A DNA stretch of 64,000 bases, taken from the NCBI RefSeq assembly GCF_021369635.1, contig NZ_JAJNBZ010000002.1:62001-126000 (forward strand), read 5' to 3'. Position numbers and translations under genes: made by a program. Positions 34,631 to 46,260 of this stretch are shown piece after piece. The DNA comes from Paenibacillus profundus. Lineage in GTDB: Bacteria; Bacillota; Bacilli; Paenibacillales; Paenibacillaceae. The notes beneath the pieces are model-generated. The model searched no databases, was not told the DNA's origin, and saw only the letters and a program-made list of their open reading frames with translations. Each line of letters starts with the position of its first letter. Positions within the stretch are counted from its first letter, which is position 1.

Positions 34631-34849
34631 CATTTTAAAATATGCGAAATAAAAAGTAAAGCAGGAATAAGTCATTGTGTGCTATCCAAAACTAAATTAT
34701 AAAAACTAAATTATAAAAAAATGAAATAAATTTGTCGTTTTGACACAGAAAAACGGTTAAGTAAGTCTTAGGCGCCTTCGTCCCTGAAAGCTAAGATGTA
34801 AAGCTATGAATAAGTTTCACGATGCTTGTACATTCTAGATGCGGGATAC

Positions 34850-34920
34850 TTGCAAGATGCACAATTATTCGGTAGAATAGTGGTGGGACAAAAAATGTTG
34901 CGATGGGACGTTTTGAGTCC
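34850..34920 (+). promoter_or_regulatory. cggR promoter with tandem CggR operator
   Basis: TTGCAA (34850-34855), 17 bases, TAGAAT (34873-34878) forms a sigma-A promoter. Immediately downstream, GGGACAAAAAATGTT (from 34885) and GGGACGTTTTGAGTCC (from 34905) are direct repeats 20 bases apart. This is the layout of the B. subtilis CggR operator (two GGGAC-containing half sites downstream of the start). Repression relieved by fructose-1,6-bisphosphate is expected from the family. Confidence 0.82.
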
Positions 34921-34948
34921 AATGGTTGGGAGATCAGGAGTGGAGAGA

Positions 34949-36004
34949 ATGCGTGATTGGTTAGAGATACAGAAACGACTTCTGCCCGAACTCATTGAAC
35001 TGTTGAAGAAGCGTTACACCATCCTGCATCAAATCATGTTGTCCGAAAGCATCGGAAGAAGAACGCTGGCGACATCATTGCAGATGACCGAGCGTGTGCT
35101 TCGTGCCGAAACCGACCTCTTGAAGGCGCAGGGCCTGATTGAAACGGATAGCACGGGTATGCGAATCAGTGAAGAGGGACGGCAACTTGTTCAACAACTG
35201 GAGCCCTTCATGGGCGAGCTGCTCGGTATGCGTCAGCTAGAGGAAAGTATCCGCCAAGCATTCGGTTTGAAGCAGGTTATTGTCGTACCAGGCAATTCGG
35301 ATGTATCAGCTGCCGTGAAGCAAGAGTTGGGCCAAGCGGCGTGCAAAGCGCTCAACAGCGCTATGGGCAAGGAAGATGTTGTCGCAGTAACCGGCGGCTC
35401 CACGTTGGCTGCTATGGCAGACCAACTGACGAGTTCATCGCCGCTGAAAGGGATCTGGTTCGTTCCTGCGCGTGGAGGGCTTGGCGAGAGCTTAGAGCAT
35501 CAAGCGAACACCATCGCTTCCACGATGGCAAAGCGTCTAGGCGCACAGTATCGATTACTGCACGTGCCAGATTTGCTGAGTGAAGAAGCGTACCAGTCAT
35601 TGAAGCAAGAGCCGAATATCCAAGATATATTGCAGGTCATCCGTCAAGCGCGCATCGTCGTGCACGGAATCGGCGATGCCTTGGTGATGGCGAAGCGGCG
35701 CAGTGTGGACGATGCCACTGTGCAGCAGCTAGTGCAAGCGGGAGCGCTCGCCGAAGCGTTCGGATACTATTTTGACCGAGACGGGCGTGTCGTTCATACG
35801 ATGCTTACATTAGGCTTGCGTCTAGAAGATATTTCCCGCACCGAGGTCGTCATTGCTGTCGCCGGGGGCAAGAGCAAGGGTGAGGCGATTACCGCAGTCT
35901 TGCGCTCAGGCCATGAAGATATTCTTGTCATCGACGAAGCGGCAGCAGAAGAAGTTGTGAACCAATGTGGTCTCGATGTGCCTTCGGGCCGTCTTGAGCA
36001 ATAA
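34949..36004 (+). CDS. cggR: Central glycolytic genes regulator CggR
   Basis: A 351-residue SorC/DeoR-type repressor. The ATG at 34949 (MRDWLEIQKRLLPELIELLK) follows AGGAGTGGAGAG and matches the normal CggR N terminus; a longer frame would run through the operator. The helix-turn-helix is in ESIGRRTLATSLQMTERVLR, and the sugar-phosphate-binding domain holds VTGGSTLAAMA and VHGIGDALVMAKRR. It is the first gene of the gapA-pgk-tpiA-gpmI-eno cluster, as in Bacillus. Confidence 0.93.
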   Translation: MRDWLEIQKRLLPELIELLKKRYTILHQIMLSESIGRRTLATSLQMTERVLRAETDLLKAQGLIETDSTGMRISEEGRQLVQQLEPFMGELLGMRQLEESIRQAFGLKQVIVVPGNSDVSAAVKQELGQAACKALNSAMGKEDVVAVTGGSTLAAMADQLTSSSPLKGIWFVPARGGLGESLEHQANTIASTMAKRLGAQYRLLHVPDLLSEEAYQSLKQEPNIQDILQVIRQARIVVHGIGDALVMAKRRSVDDATVQQLVQAGALAEAFGYYFDRDGRVVHTMLTLGLRLEDISRTEVVIAVAGGKSKGEAITAVLRSGHEDILVIDEAAAEEVVNQCGLDVPSGRLEQ

Positions 36005-37045
<1,041 letters not shown>

Positions 37046-37360
37046 TTATATAGCTTGACAATCAAAGAGGAGTAACCGTTGCGGTCTCCTCTTTGATCCA
37101 TAAGCAAGGCATGTCGAGAACCGATACGGAATATTACATCGCCATAGTCATAGCGAAGCCTGTCATTATGCGATGATAACGAATTTTTATTATAGATAGA
37201 ACCGATTGATACAGAATCATACACATATCGAACACCGTAATGTAAATACAGATGATATAGAGAAAGAATGATGGAACCATACAGAATAACAGAACCTGAT
37301 AACGATTCTTTCTAAGAGAGGCGTGAAGCGGTTCAAGCACACGATAGGAGGAACACGGGG
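37046..37360. other. gapA-pgk spacer
   Basis: A 315-base spacer with a strong hairpin at 37061-37097 and AT-rich sequence that could hold a secondary pgk promoter. I cannot fix a convincing -35/-10 pair. No gene. Confidence 0.5.
37061..37097 (+). terminator. Hairpin after gapA
   Basis: ATCAAAGAGGAG (37061-37072) and CTCCTCTTTGAT (37086-37097) are perfect inverted repeats with a 13-nt loop and no T tract. It is more likely a 3'-end stabiliser or partial terminator than a full stop. Confidence 0.7.
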
Positions 37361-38542
37361 ATGAACAAGAAAAGCGTACGTGATGTAGACGTAAAAGGTA
37401 AGCGCGTATTTATGCGGGTAGATTTCAACGTTCCATTGGAAGACGGAAAGATTACGGATGATACACGCATTCAAGAAACGCTGCCAACCATTAAATACTT
37501 GGTGGAGCAAGGTGCGAAAGTCATTCTGGCCAGCCATATGGGTCGTCCCAAAGGCGAAGTGGTTGATTCCATGCGCCTGACGCCTGCTGCGGCTCGCCTT
37601 GGCGAATTGCTCGGCAAATCAGTCAAGAAGCTCGATGAGTCGATTGGCGAGAACGTGAAGGCCGAGATTGCAAAAATGGAAAACGGCGACGTGATCGTAT
37701 TGGAGAACGTGCGTTTCCACAAAGGCGAAGAGAAAAACGATCCAGAATTGGCGAAAGCATTCGCGGAGCTCGCGGATCTGTATGTGAATGACGCGTTCGG
37801 TGCAGCGCACCGTGCCCATGCGTCCACAGAAGGTATCGCGCATCACTTGCCAGCCGTGTCCGGCCTGTTGATGGAGAAAGAATTGTCGGTATTGAGCAAA
37901 GCTTTGTCCAACCCGGAACGTCCGTTCACCGCTATCGTTGGCGGATCGAAAGTAAAAGACAAAATCGATGTTATCAACAAAATGCTGGAGATTGCTGATA
38001 ACGTAATCATCGGCGGCGGCTTGACGTATACGTTCTTCAAAGCGCAAGGTCACGAAATCGGCAAATCGTTGGTCGACAACGATAAGCTGGAGGTTGCGCT
38101 TGGCTTTATCGAGAAAGCAAAAGAGCTCGGCAAAAACTTGTACCTGCCCGTTGACATCGTCGTATCTGATGACTTCAGTGCAGATGCAAACACGCAAATC
38201 GTACCAGTCGACAGCATTCCTGCAGAATGGGAAGGCATTGACATCGGACCGAAGACGCGTGAAATTTTCGCTGACGTAATCAAGGACTCTAAGCTCATCG
38301 TATGGAACGGACCAATGGGCGTGTTCGAAATTGAGCCATTCTCTCACGGCACGCGTGCGGTAGCTGAAGCATGTGCGGAAACGCAAGGCTACACCATTAT
38401 CGGCGGCGGCGACTCTGCAGCGGCAGTAGAGAAATTCAAGCTGAAAGACAAGATGGACCACATCTCCACAGGCGGCGGCGCTTCCCTTGAGTTCATGGAA
38501 GGCAAAGTATTGCCAGGTGTTGTGGCATTGAACGATAAGTAA
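37361..38542 (+). CDS. pgk: Phosphoglycerate kinase
   Basis: A 393-residue PGK of normal length. The N-terminal signature is [20 protein letters not shown], the substrate-binding HMGRP motif is in [12 protein letters not shown], and the C-terminal nucleotide-binding [12 protein letters not shown] loop is intact. It transfers phosphate from 1,3-bisphosphoglycerate to ADP. GGAGGAACAC precedes the ATG. Second enzyme of the glycolytic operon. Confidence 0.97.
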   Translation: MNKKSVRDVDVKGKRVFMRVDFNVPLEDGKITDDTRIQETLPTIKYLVEQGAKVILASHMGRPKGEVVDSMRLTPAAARLGELLGKSVKKLDESIGENVKAEIAKMENGDVIVLENVRFHKGEEKNDPELAKAFAELADLYVNDAFGAAHRAHASTEGIAHHLPAVSGLLMEKELSVLSKALSNPERPFTAIVGGSKVKDKIDVINKMLEIADNVIIGGGLTYTFFKAQGHEIGKSLVDNDKLEVALGFIEKAKELGKNLYLPVDIVVSDDFSADANTQIVPVDSIPAEWEGIDIGPKTREIFADVIKDSKLIVWNGPMGVFEIEPFSHGTRAVAEACAETQGYTIIGGGDSAAAVEKFKLKDKMDHISTGGGASLEFMEGKVLPGVVALNDK

Positions 38543-38588
38543 TCGTAAGCAGTTAGCAACTAAACAAGTAAGCGACAGCGGCTAATGA

Positions 38589-39374
<786 letters not shown>

Positions 39375-39375
39375 A

Positions 39376-40917
39376 ATGTCTGCACCTAGACCTGTTGCAC
39401 TTATCATCATGGACGGCTTCGGACTTAGAAATGTAACTGAGGGCAACGCTGTTGCTCAAGCGAACAAACCGAACTACGACCGCTATATGGACATGTACCC
39501 GCACACGACACTGACAGCTTGCGGCGAAGCGGTGGGCTTGCCTGAAGGGCAAATGGGCAACTCCGAGGTAGGACATTTGAATATCGGCGCCGGCCGTATC
39601 GTCTATCAAGACTTGACCCGGATTACGAAGTCGATTCGTGAAGGGGAGTTTTTCGATAACGCCACGCTGCTCGGCGCAGTACGCCATGCGAAAGACAACA
39701 ACAAAAACTTGCATCTGTACGGACTGCTGTCTGACGGCGGTGTGCACAGCCACATTGACCATACGTTGGCCATGCTGGAGCTGGCAGCAAAAGAAGGGCT
39801 GAAGAATGTTTACATTCACGCCTTCCTGGACGGCCGCGACGTAGCTCCGGATAGTGCGATTAAATACATCGAGCGTCTGCAAGCGAAGATTAACGATATC
39901 GGCGTCGGACAAATTGCAACGGTTCAAGGCCGTTATTATGCAATGGATCGCGACAAACGGTGGGAGCGTACGGAGAAATCCTATCGCGCCATGGTATACG
40001 GCGACGGCCCGACATATCGCGATCCGATCCAAGCCGTAAAGGAATCGTACGAGAACTCTGTATTTGACGAGTTCGTCATGCCGACGGTTATTGTGGACGA
40101 GAACGATCAACCGGTTGGTCTTGTACAAGATGGCGATGCAGTCATCTTCTCGAACTTCCGTCCGGACCGCGCGATCCAATTGTCGCAAGTATTCACGAAC
40201 GAAGACTTCCGCGGCTTTGATCGTGGAGACAAATGTCCGAAAGATCTGTACTTCGTCTGCTTGACGCTGTTCGCAGAAACGGTCGGGGGCTTCGTAGCCT
40301 ACAAACCGAAAGAGCTCGACAATACGCTTGGCGAAGTGCTTGTCCAACAAGGCAAGAAGCAGCTGCGTATTGCGGAGACGGAGAAATACCCGCACGTTAC
40401 GTTCTTCTTCAGTGGCGGCCGCGACGTGGAGCTCCCTGGCGAAAAACGAGTGCTTATCTCGTCGCCTAAAGTTGCCACATATGATCTGCAACCGGAAATG
40501 AGCGCATATGAAGTAGCGGAAGCGGCTGTGCGCGAGATCGAATCCGGCGTGCACGACACGATCATTTTGAACTTCGCGAATCCGGATATGGTCGGTCACT
40601 CCGGGAAGCTGGAGCCGACGATCAAAGCGGTGGAAGTAACGGACGAATGCATGAGCAAAGTCGTAGAAGCGGTGCTTGCTCAAGGCGGTGTCTGCCTGAT
40701 TACGGCAGACCACGGCAACGCGGATATGGTCTTCGACGAAGAGGGCCGTCCGTTCACGGCGCATACGACAAATCCGGTTCCGTTCATCGTAACGGACAAG
40801 AACGTCACCTTGCGTGAAGACGGCATTTTGGCCGATATCGCACCGACGATTCTCGATTTGATGCAGCTGCCGAAGCCGAAGGAAATGACCGGAACATCGA
40901 TGATTTCCAAGAAATAA
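39376..40917 (+). CDS. gpmI: 2,3-bisphosphoglycerate-independent phosphoglycerate mutase
   Basis: A 513-residue alkaline-phosphatase-superfamily enzyme interconverting 3- and 2-phosphoglycerate using two metal ions. The N-terminal IIMDGFGLR binds metal, Ser63 in [10 protein letters not shown] is the phosphorylated nucleophile, and DHGNAD and HTTNPVPFI contribute metal ligands. The start ATG is 1 base after the tpiA stop, with GGAAGGGG inside the end of tpiA. A long open frame on the opposite strand is an artefact of codon bias. Confidence 0.97.
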   Translation: MSAPRPVALIIMDGFGLRNVTEGNAVAQANKPNYDRYMDMYPHTTLTACGEAVGLPEGQMGNSEVGHLNIGAGRIVYQDLTRITKSIREGEFFDNATLLGAVRHAKDNNKNLHLYGLLSDGGVHSHIDHTLAMLELAAKEGLKNVYIHAFLDGRDVAPDSAIKYIERLQAKINDIGVGQIATVQGRYYAMDRDKRWERTEKSYRAMVYGDGPTYRDPIQAVKESYENSVFDEFVMPTVIVDENDQPVGLVQDGDAVIFSNFRPDRAIQLSQVFTNEDFRGFDRGDKCPKDLYFVCLTLFAETVGGFVAYKPKELDNTLGEVLVQQGKKQLRIAETEKYPHVTFFFSGGRDVELPGEKRVLISSPKVATYDLQPEMSAYEVAEAAVREIESGVHDTIILNFANPDMVGHSGKLEPTIKAVEVTDECMSKVVEAVLAQGGVCLITADHGNADMVFDEEGRPFTAHTTNPVPFIVTDKNVTLREDGILADIAPTILDLMQLPKPKEMTGTSMISKK

Positions 40918-40974
40918 CTGTATGGATTTTGTACGTTGCCTATCTTGCATTATAATAAATTCAACAAAGAATAA

Positions 40975-42276
<1,302 letters not shown>

Positions 42277-42307
42277 GACGTATCTGCATGAGCGGAACGT
42301 TAGATTT

Positions 42308-42341
42308 GGAAGCCGGACTCCATTGGAGTTCGGCTTCTTTG
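42308..42341 (+). terminator. Terminator of the glycolytic operon
   Basis: GAAGCCGGACTCC and GGAGTTCGGCTTC pair with one mismatch around ATT, followed by TTTGTG. Confidence 0.85.
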
Positions 42342-42527
42342 TGTGCGCCCAGCATGGGCGCTATACGGACACACTCGTCGCAAGACGGGATCGAGCTGGA
42401 CCTGAGGCTAGTTTTGATGAAAATCTCTTGTTGAATGGAAGTGAGGACGATATAATTATTGCTAGCTACTATTTAATGAACAATACTGAATGATGTATAT
42501 AACGAATCGTTTAGGGGGGTGACGGGG

Positions 42528-42896
42528 TTGAAAGAAATCATACAATTTAAAAAAGGCGTGCTTGGTCTATGCGTCATGGTGCTCATTAATCAACGCGACC
42601 GCTACGGCTTTGAATTGGCGCAGCAAATTTCGAAGCATGTGGAAATCGCGGAAGGCGCCTTATATCCGGTACTCCGCCGCATGGTAGGGGACGGACACTG
42701 CACGACCTATTTGCAGGAATCGACGGAAGGGCCGCCGCGCAAGTATTACAAGCTTACTCCGGCAGGCAAAGCGTACATGAATGAGCTGGTGTCGGAATGG
42801 GAGAGCTTCGTATCGGGTGTAGCCACATTACTGGCGGAAGCCGTGGACGGAGATGCAGATGTATCTTCAGAAGTAAATTTGGAAGCTAATCCATAA
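42528..42896 (+). CDS. PadR-family transcriptional regulator
   Basis: A 122-residue winged-helix regulator. Typical PadR blocks: KKGVLGLCVMVLINQRDRYG, then EGALYPVLRRMVGDGH and PPRKYYKLTPAGKAY. TTG 42528 is chosen because AGGGGGGTGA lies 5 bases upstream; GTG 42519 is an alternative. It heads a three-gene operon with HAAS-domain and DUF4097 proteins, a recurrent module in Firmicutes. In such modules the PadR protein usually represses the operon in response to envelope stress or drugs. Confidence 0.88.
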   Translation: MKEIIQFKKGVLGLCVMVLINQRDRYGFELAQQISKHVEIAEGALYPVLRRMVGDGHCTTYLQESTEGPPRKYYKLTPAGKAYMNELVSEWESFVSGVATLLAEAVDGDADVSSEVNLEANP

Positions 42897-42950
42897 GCAA
42901 ATGTGGAAATGAACAAGAATACAAACGATATGATCTAGGGGTGAGATAAG

Positions 42951-43646
42951 GTGCATAAAGAATATTTTCTATTAAAGCTGAAGCTTGGACTGTTGCCGCT
43001 TCCTGAGGAAGACAGGAATGAAATACTAGCGGAATATGATGCACACTTTGAATTTGGCAAGCAGCAGGGGCGGACAGAGGAAGAAATCGCGAAGGAATTA
43101 GGCGATCCAGAAGAGCTTGCTGTTGAGCTATTAGGGGACCGTGATGAGAAGCCATCCTTCTCCAATGGACCTATGAACGCCGCTCATATGAACGGGAGCA
43201 ATGAAATGCCGCCGCCTTGGCAAGAGATGAATCATCAGCCAGGAATGCAGCATGGTTATGACAGCCGATGGGATAATGGTCAAGGGAACCACTCCATGCC
43301 GTATCCCCCGGGGCCTGAAGCGGGCGCAATTCGTTCTCGCACCGTATTCGGCATCATCGGCGTTATCTTTGCCAGCATACTGATCGTGCCGTTCTTAATC
43401 GCGGGCTGGGGAGTATGCATTGGCATAGGCGGCGCAGCAATCAGCTTTTTAGTTTCTCCGCTTCTGTATGTTGTCAAGCTGGCGTTGGGCGGAGTTTTTT
43501 ATGGGGCGGAAATGTCATTGATCGTTCTCGCGTTCGGAATTGGCATTTTCCTGACTCAAGTAATGGTCGCTTTGTTCCGCAATTATGCGCGGCTCAATAT
43601 GAGCTATATCCGCTGGGTTGCTCATGTGGGAAGGGAGAGAAGATAG
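42951..43646 (+). CDS. HAAS (DUF1700)-domain membrane protein
   Basis: A 231-residue protein. The N-terminal 70 residues are a HAAS-type helical domain (LKLGLLPLPEEDRNEILAEY, then EEIAKELGDPEELA), followed by a Pro/Met/Gly-rich linker and three to four membrane helices from about residue 125. GTG start after GGGGTGAGA. The domain order and position between PadR and DUF4097 genes match known PadR-DUF1700-DUF4097 modules of the cell envelope. Biochemical function is not established. Confidence 0.82.
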   Translation: MHKEYFLLKLKLGLLPLPEEDRNEILAEYDAHFEFGKQQGRTEEEIAKELGDPEELAVELLGDRDEKPSFSNGPMNAAHMNGSNEMPPPWQEMNHQPGMQHGYDSRWDNGQGNHSMPYPPGPEAGAIRSRTVFGIIGVIFASILIVPFLIAGWGVCIGIGGAAISFLVSPLLYVVKLALGGVFYGAEMSLIVLAFGIGIFLTQVMVALFRNYARLNMSYIRWVAHVGRERR

Positions 43647-44504
43647 ATGAGAAGAGTATGGTTAAACCTGCTGGGCATCGGCTGCATTGTGGCAGGCATC
43701 GCAGGCCTGTTTTACTTCGGAATGGATAAACTATTATATTCCCAGCTTCCCGGCTATAACTACAGCATTGCTATAGACCCTGATTTGAAGCAGATTGAAA
43801 TGGAGGCGAACCGGGGCGAGATCAAAGTGAATTGGCACTTTGATGAGCAACGTAAAATTGAACTATCCGGGCAAGCGCCTGAACAGACGATACAGAAGCT
43901 CGGCAATACGAAAGTTGAGAACGGTGTGCTTCGACTGGACTATGATGATACCGAAAGTGCGGAATGGTTGAATTTATTCCAGTTCAATTCCCGTCAACAG
44001 CACCATGAGATTCATATTCATGCGCCGAAGGAATTGGTTCTGGATCGTTTTCAAGCAAGGCTAGCGATGGGTTCGTTCGTGATGACGGACGGACAGGTCA
44101 AGCAGCTCGATGCCGAGAGCAACTTGGGTCAGGTGATTGTGAAGCAGGTGAAGGGTGAGCAGGTGAATTTGAAATCGGATGCCGGGAAAATCGTAACCGA
44201 GAACGTGGATGCCGCGATTACAGTTAATGCTTCGCTGGGTGAAGTGAAGCTGTTGAATACGACCAGACCGGTCGATGTAGATGCGAGTGCGGGCAACGTA
44301 TTTATTGAACAGCAGAACCCTCATCCGATACAGGCGTCAAGCAATTTAGGCAACATCAAAATATTGGTTTCCCCTTTGTTCGACGGCGTGTATGATGCAA
44401 GAGCGAATTTGGGCAATGTATCCTCGCCGGAATCGAAGATGAAGAGCAACATGGTCATTCAAGTGCGGACGGACGCCGGCAATATTTCCATTGTCGAAAA
44501 ATAG
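43647..44504 (+). CDS. DUF4097-family extracytoplasmic beta-helix protein
   Basis: A 285-residue protein with one N-terminal membrane helix (about 8-28), then an outside domain of repeated beta strands with the DUF4097 rhythm: ESNLGQVIVKQVKGEQVNLK, SDAGKIVTENVDAAITVNAS, LGEVKLLNTT, SNLGNIKI. The repeats suggest a right-handed beta helix. ATG directly follows the upstream stop, with GGGAGAGAAG inside it. It is the last gene of the PadR operon. Confidence 0.85.
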   Translation: MRRVWLNLLGIGCIVAGIAGLFYFGMDKLLYSQLPGYNYSIAIDPDLKQIEMEANRGEIKVNWHFDEQRKIELSGQAPEQTIQKLGNTKVENGVLRLDYDDTESAEWLNLFQFNSRQQHHEIHIHAPKELVLDRFQARLAMGSFVMTDGQVKQLDAESNLGQVIVKQVKGEQVNLKSDAGKIVTENVDAAITVNASLGEVKLLNTTRPVDVDASAGNVFIEQQNPHPIQASSNLGNIKILVSPLFDGVYDARANLGNVSSPESKMKSNMVIQVRTDAGNISIVEK

Positions 44505-44505
44505 C

Positions 44506-44544
44506 TTGTCAACTCGAGATATGCCGCTATAATTCGGTTATAAT
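44506..44544 (+). promoter_or_regulatory. Sigma-A promoter of pdxK
   Basis: TTGTCA (44506-44511) and TATAAT (44528-44533) with 16-base spacing; a second TATAAT occurs at 44539-44544. It overlaps the end of the preceding gene and lies 40-56 bases before the pdxK start. Confidence 0.65.
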
Positions 44545-44583
44545 GGATGTATACAATGCGGCATATAAAGGGGTTACGAAACG

Positions 44584-45405
44584 ATGAAACCAATCATGAA
44601 AGTTCTTACGTTAGCAGGCTCGGATTCCAGCGGCGGCGCCGGCATTCAAGCGGACTTGAAAACCTTCCAAGAACGCGGAGTATACGGTGTGACCGCGTTG
44701 ACAACAATTGTGACGATGGACCCGAATGACAATTGGGCGCATCGCGTTTTTCCGGTGGCGCTATCCACGATAGAGGAGCAGTTGAAGACGATTCTAAGCA
44801 TTGGCATCCAAGGGATGAAGACTGGGATGCTTGGTTCTATCGATATTATTGAGCTTGCGGCACGTACGATTGAGAAGCACGACATTCCAAATATTGTCGT
44901 TGACCCGGTTATGGTATGCAAAGGCGCGGACGAAGCGCTGCATCCAGAGACGAATGATGCGCTGCGTGACATTCTCGTACCGAAGGCAACGGTAGTTACG
45001 CCGAACCTGTTCGAGGCGGCACAGCTCGCCGGCACAGCGCCAATTCGCTCCTTGAACGATATGAAGCAGGCTGCTGCGATTATTCAGGAGCAAGGCGCGC
45101 GTTATGTGCTGGTGAAGGGCGGCTCCAAAATTGGCCTCCCGACGTCGATCGACTTGTTATATGATGGCAAGGGCTTTGAAGTGTTGGAGGCCGATTTAAT
45201 CGATACAACGTATACGCATGGGGCAGGCTGTACGTACTCGGCGGCAGTGGCGGCAGAGCTTGCGAAGGGGCATAGCGTTATCGACAGCATCCATACGGCC
45301 AAGCGCTTCATTACAGAGGCGATTCGGCATTCTTTCCGACTGAACCAATATGTGGGCCCTGTGCGCCATAATGCATTGCGCTTGGTGGAACACGGAGAAG
45401 AATAG
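44584..45405 (+). CDS. pdxK: Pyridoxine/hydroxymethylpyrimidine kinase (PdxK/ThiD2)
   Basis: A 273-residue ribokinase-fold kinase. Motifs: LAGSDSSGGAGIQADLKTFQ at the N terminus, DPVMVCKG, VTPNLFEAAQL, and the catalytic THGAGCTYSAAVAAELAKG. The ending NQYVGPVRHNALRL is characteristic of Bacillus PdxK, which phosphorylates pyridoxine, pyridoxal and pyridoxamine. It has its own promoter. HMP kinase activity in thiamine synthesis is possible but less likely. Confidence 0.9.
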   Translation: MKPIMKVLTLAGSDSSGGAGIQADLKTFQERGVYGVTALTTIVTMDPNDNWAHRVFPVALSTIEEQLKTILSIGIQGMKTGMLGSIDIIELAARTIEKHDIPNIVVDPVMVCKGADEALHPETNDALRDILVPKATVVTPNLFEAAQLAGTAPIRSLNDMKQAAAIIQEQGARYVLVKGGSKIGLPTSIDLLYDGKGFEVLEADLIDTTYTHGAGCTYSAAVAAELAKGHSVIDSIHTAKRFITEAIRHSFRLNQYVGPVRHNALRLVEHGEE

Positions 45406-45604
45406 AGAGGCGATATCCTCTAGTGTGGCAGATTGCAGCGGGTTTGCGTGGCAGCGCAGAACTCGCTTTTTCTTTTTCAAGGTCGCTGGCTGGCCAAGTT
45501 GGAGTAAAGATGAGGCTAGAGCGCCCAAGCCCCCTGTTTTTCCCTTTGCGTGGTACGATAGTGGCACTATTACAGAACTATAAATAGAACAGAGCGGGCA
45601 AGCC

Positions 45605-45633
45605 TTGCCTGTTGCTTAGCCTTGTGTTACAAT
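45605..45633 (+). promoter_or_regulatory. Sigma-A promoter of secG
   Basis: TTGCCT (45605-45610), 17 bases, TACAAT (45628-45633), 56 bases before the secG start. Confidence 0.65.
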
Positions 45634-45688
45634 AATAATACTGTTTTTATGCTTTTCGAACGTGTAACACGCATTAGGAGGTGTAAAT

Positions 45689-45925
45689 GTGACAATTTTT
45701 TTGAAGATTCTGCTTGTCATCTTTTCGATTGGCTTGATTAGCATTGTGCTTCTGCAGAAAGGGAAAAGTGCCGGTCTGTCAGGCGCCATCTCCGGCGGTG
45801 CGGAACATCTCTTCGGAAAGCAAAAGGCACGCGGTCTGGAGTTGTTCCTGCAACGTGCGACAGTCGGTCTTGCGGCTGGATTCTTTATCCTTTCTATGAT
45901 TGTGGCTTACTTTGTAAAAGCATAA
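45689..45925 (+). CDS. secG: Protein translocase subunit SecG
   Basis: A 78-residue SecG with two membrane helices (about 3-22 and 54-75). The linker [20 protein letters not shown] carries the family signature. It stimulates SecYEG-dependent protein export. GTG start with GGAGGTGTAAAT upstream. As in Bacillus, it precedes rnr, but the esterase gene often found between them is missing. Confidence 0.95.
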   Translation: MTIFLKILLVIFSIGLISIVLLQKGKSAGLSGAISGGAEHLFGKQKARGLELFLQRATVGLAAGFFILSMIVAYFVKA

Positions 45926-46260
45926 CGTATAAATTCGAACGTAAGGCGGGGACGAGATCCTCGCTTTTTTTGTTTATCAACACGGAATCATGAGAGGAAT
46001 GCATGAGGATAGTTGGCGATGATCGTGGAAAAAATGAGACAAGTCCTTGCTGGCTGGTCCATTACATTACCGTCCTATGGCATAGATTATGGAAAAGTAA
46101 GGGGCCTTATTGGTGCAAATAAGAACAATTTCAGGTTTTTGTCCTAATGGGCTTAACATGGTGGCAAAGAGCCGGGATGTAACCATTTAATTTCGTGTAT
46201 ACTAGGTTATATATTGGTATACTGTATCATGCAGGTCATGGCAAGGTGTGAGGTGAGGTA
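45926..46260. other. secG-rnr spacer
   Basis: A 335-base spacer with the secG terminator (45945-45972) and AT-rich sequence before rnr (TATACTAGG, TATACTG near 46197-46227) that could hold its promoter. No gene. Confidence 0.5.
45945..45972 (+). terminator. secG terminator
   Basis: GCGGGG and CCTCGC pair around ACGAGAT, followed by TTTTTTTG. Confidence 0.8.

Noticed and set aside
34826-34948. N-terminal extension of cggR
   Set aside because: It would translate the promoter and operator; the start at 34949 has a strong ribosome site and the normal CggR N terminus.
37619-38461. 280-codon minus-strand frame opposite pgk
   Set aside because: Shadow of strongly biased pgk codons; no start signals.
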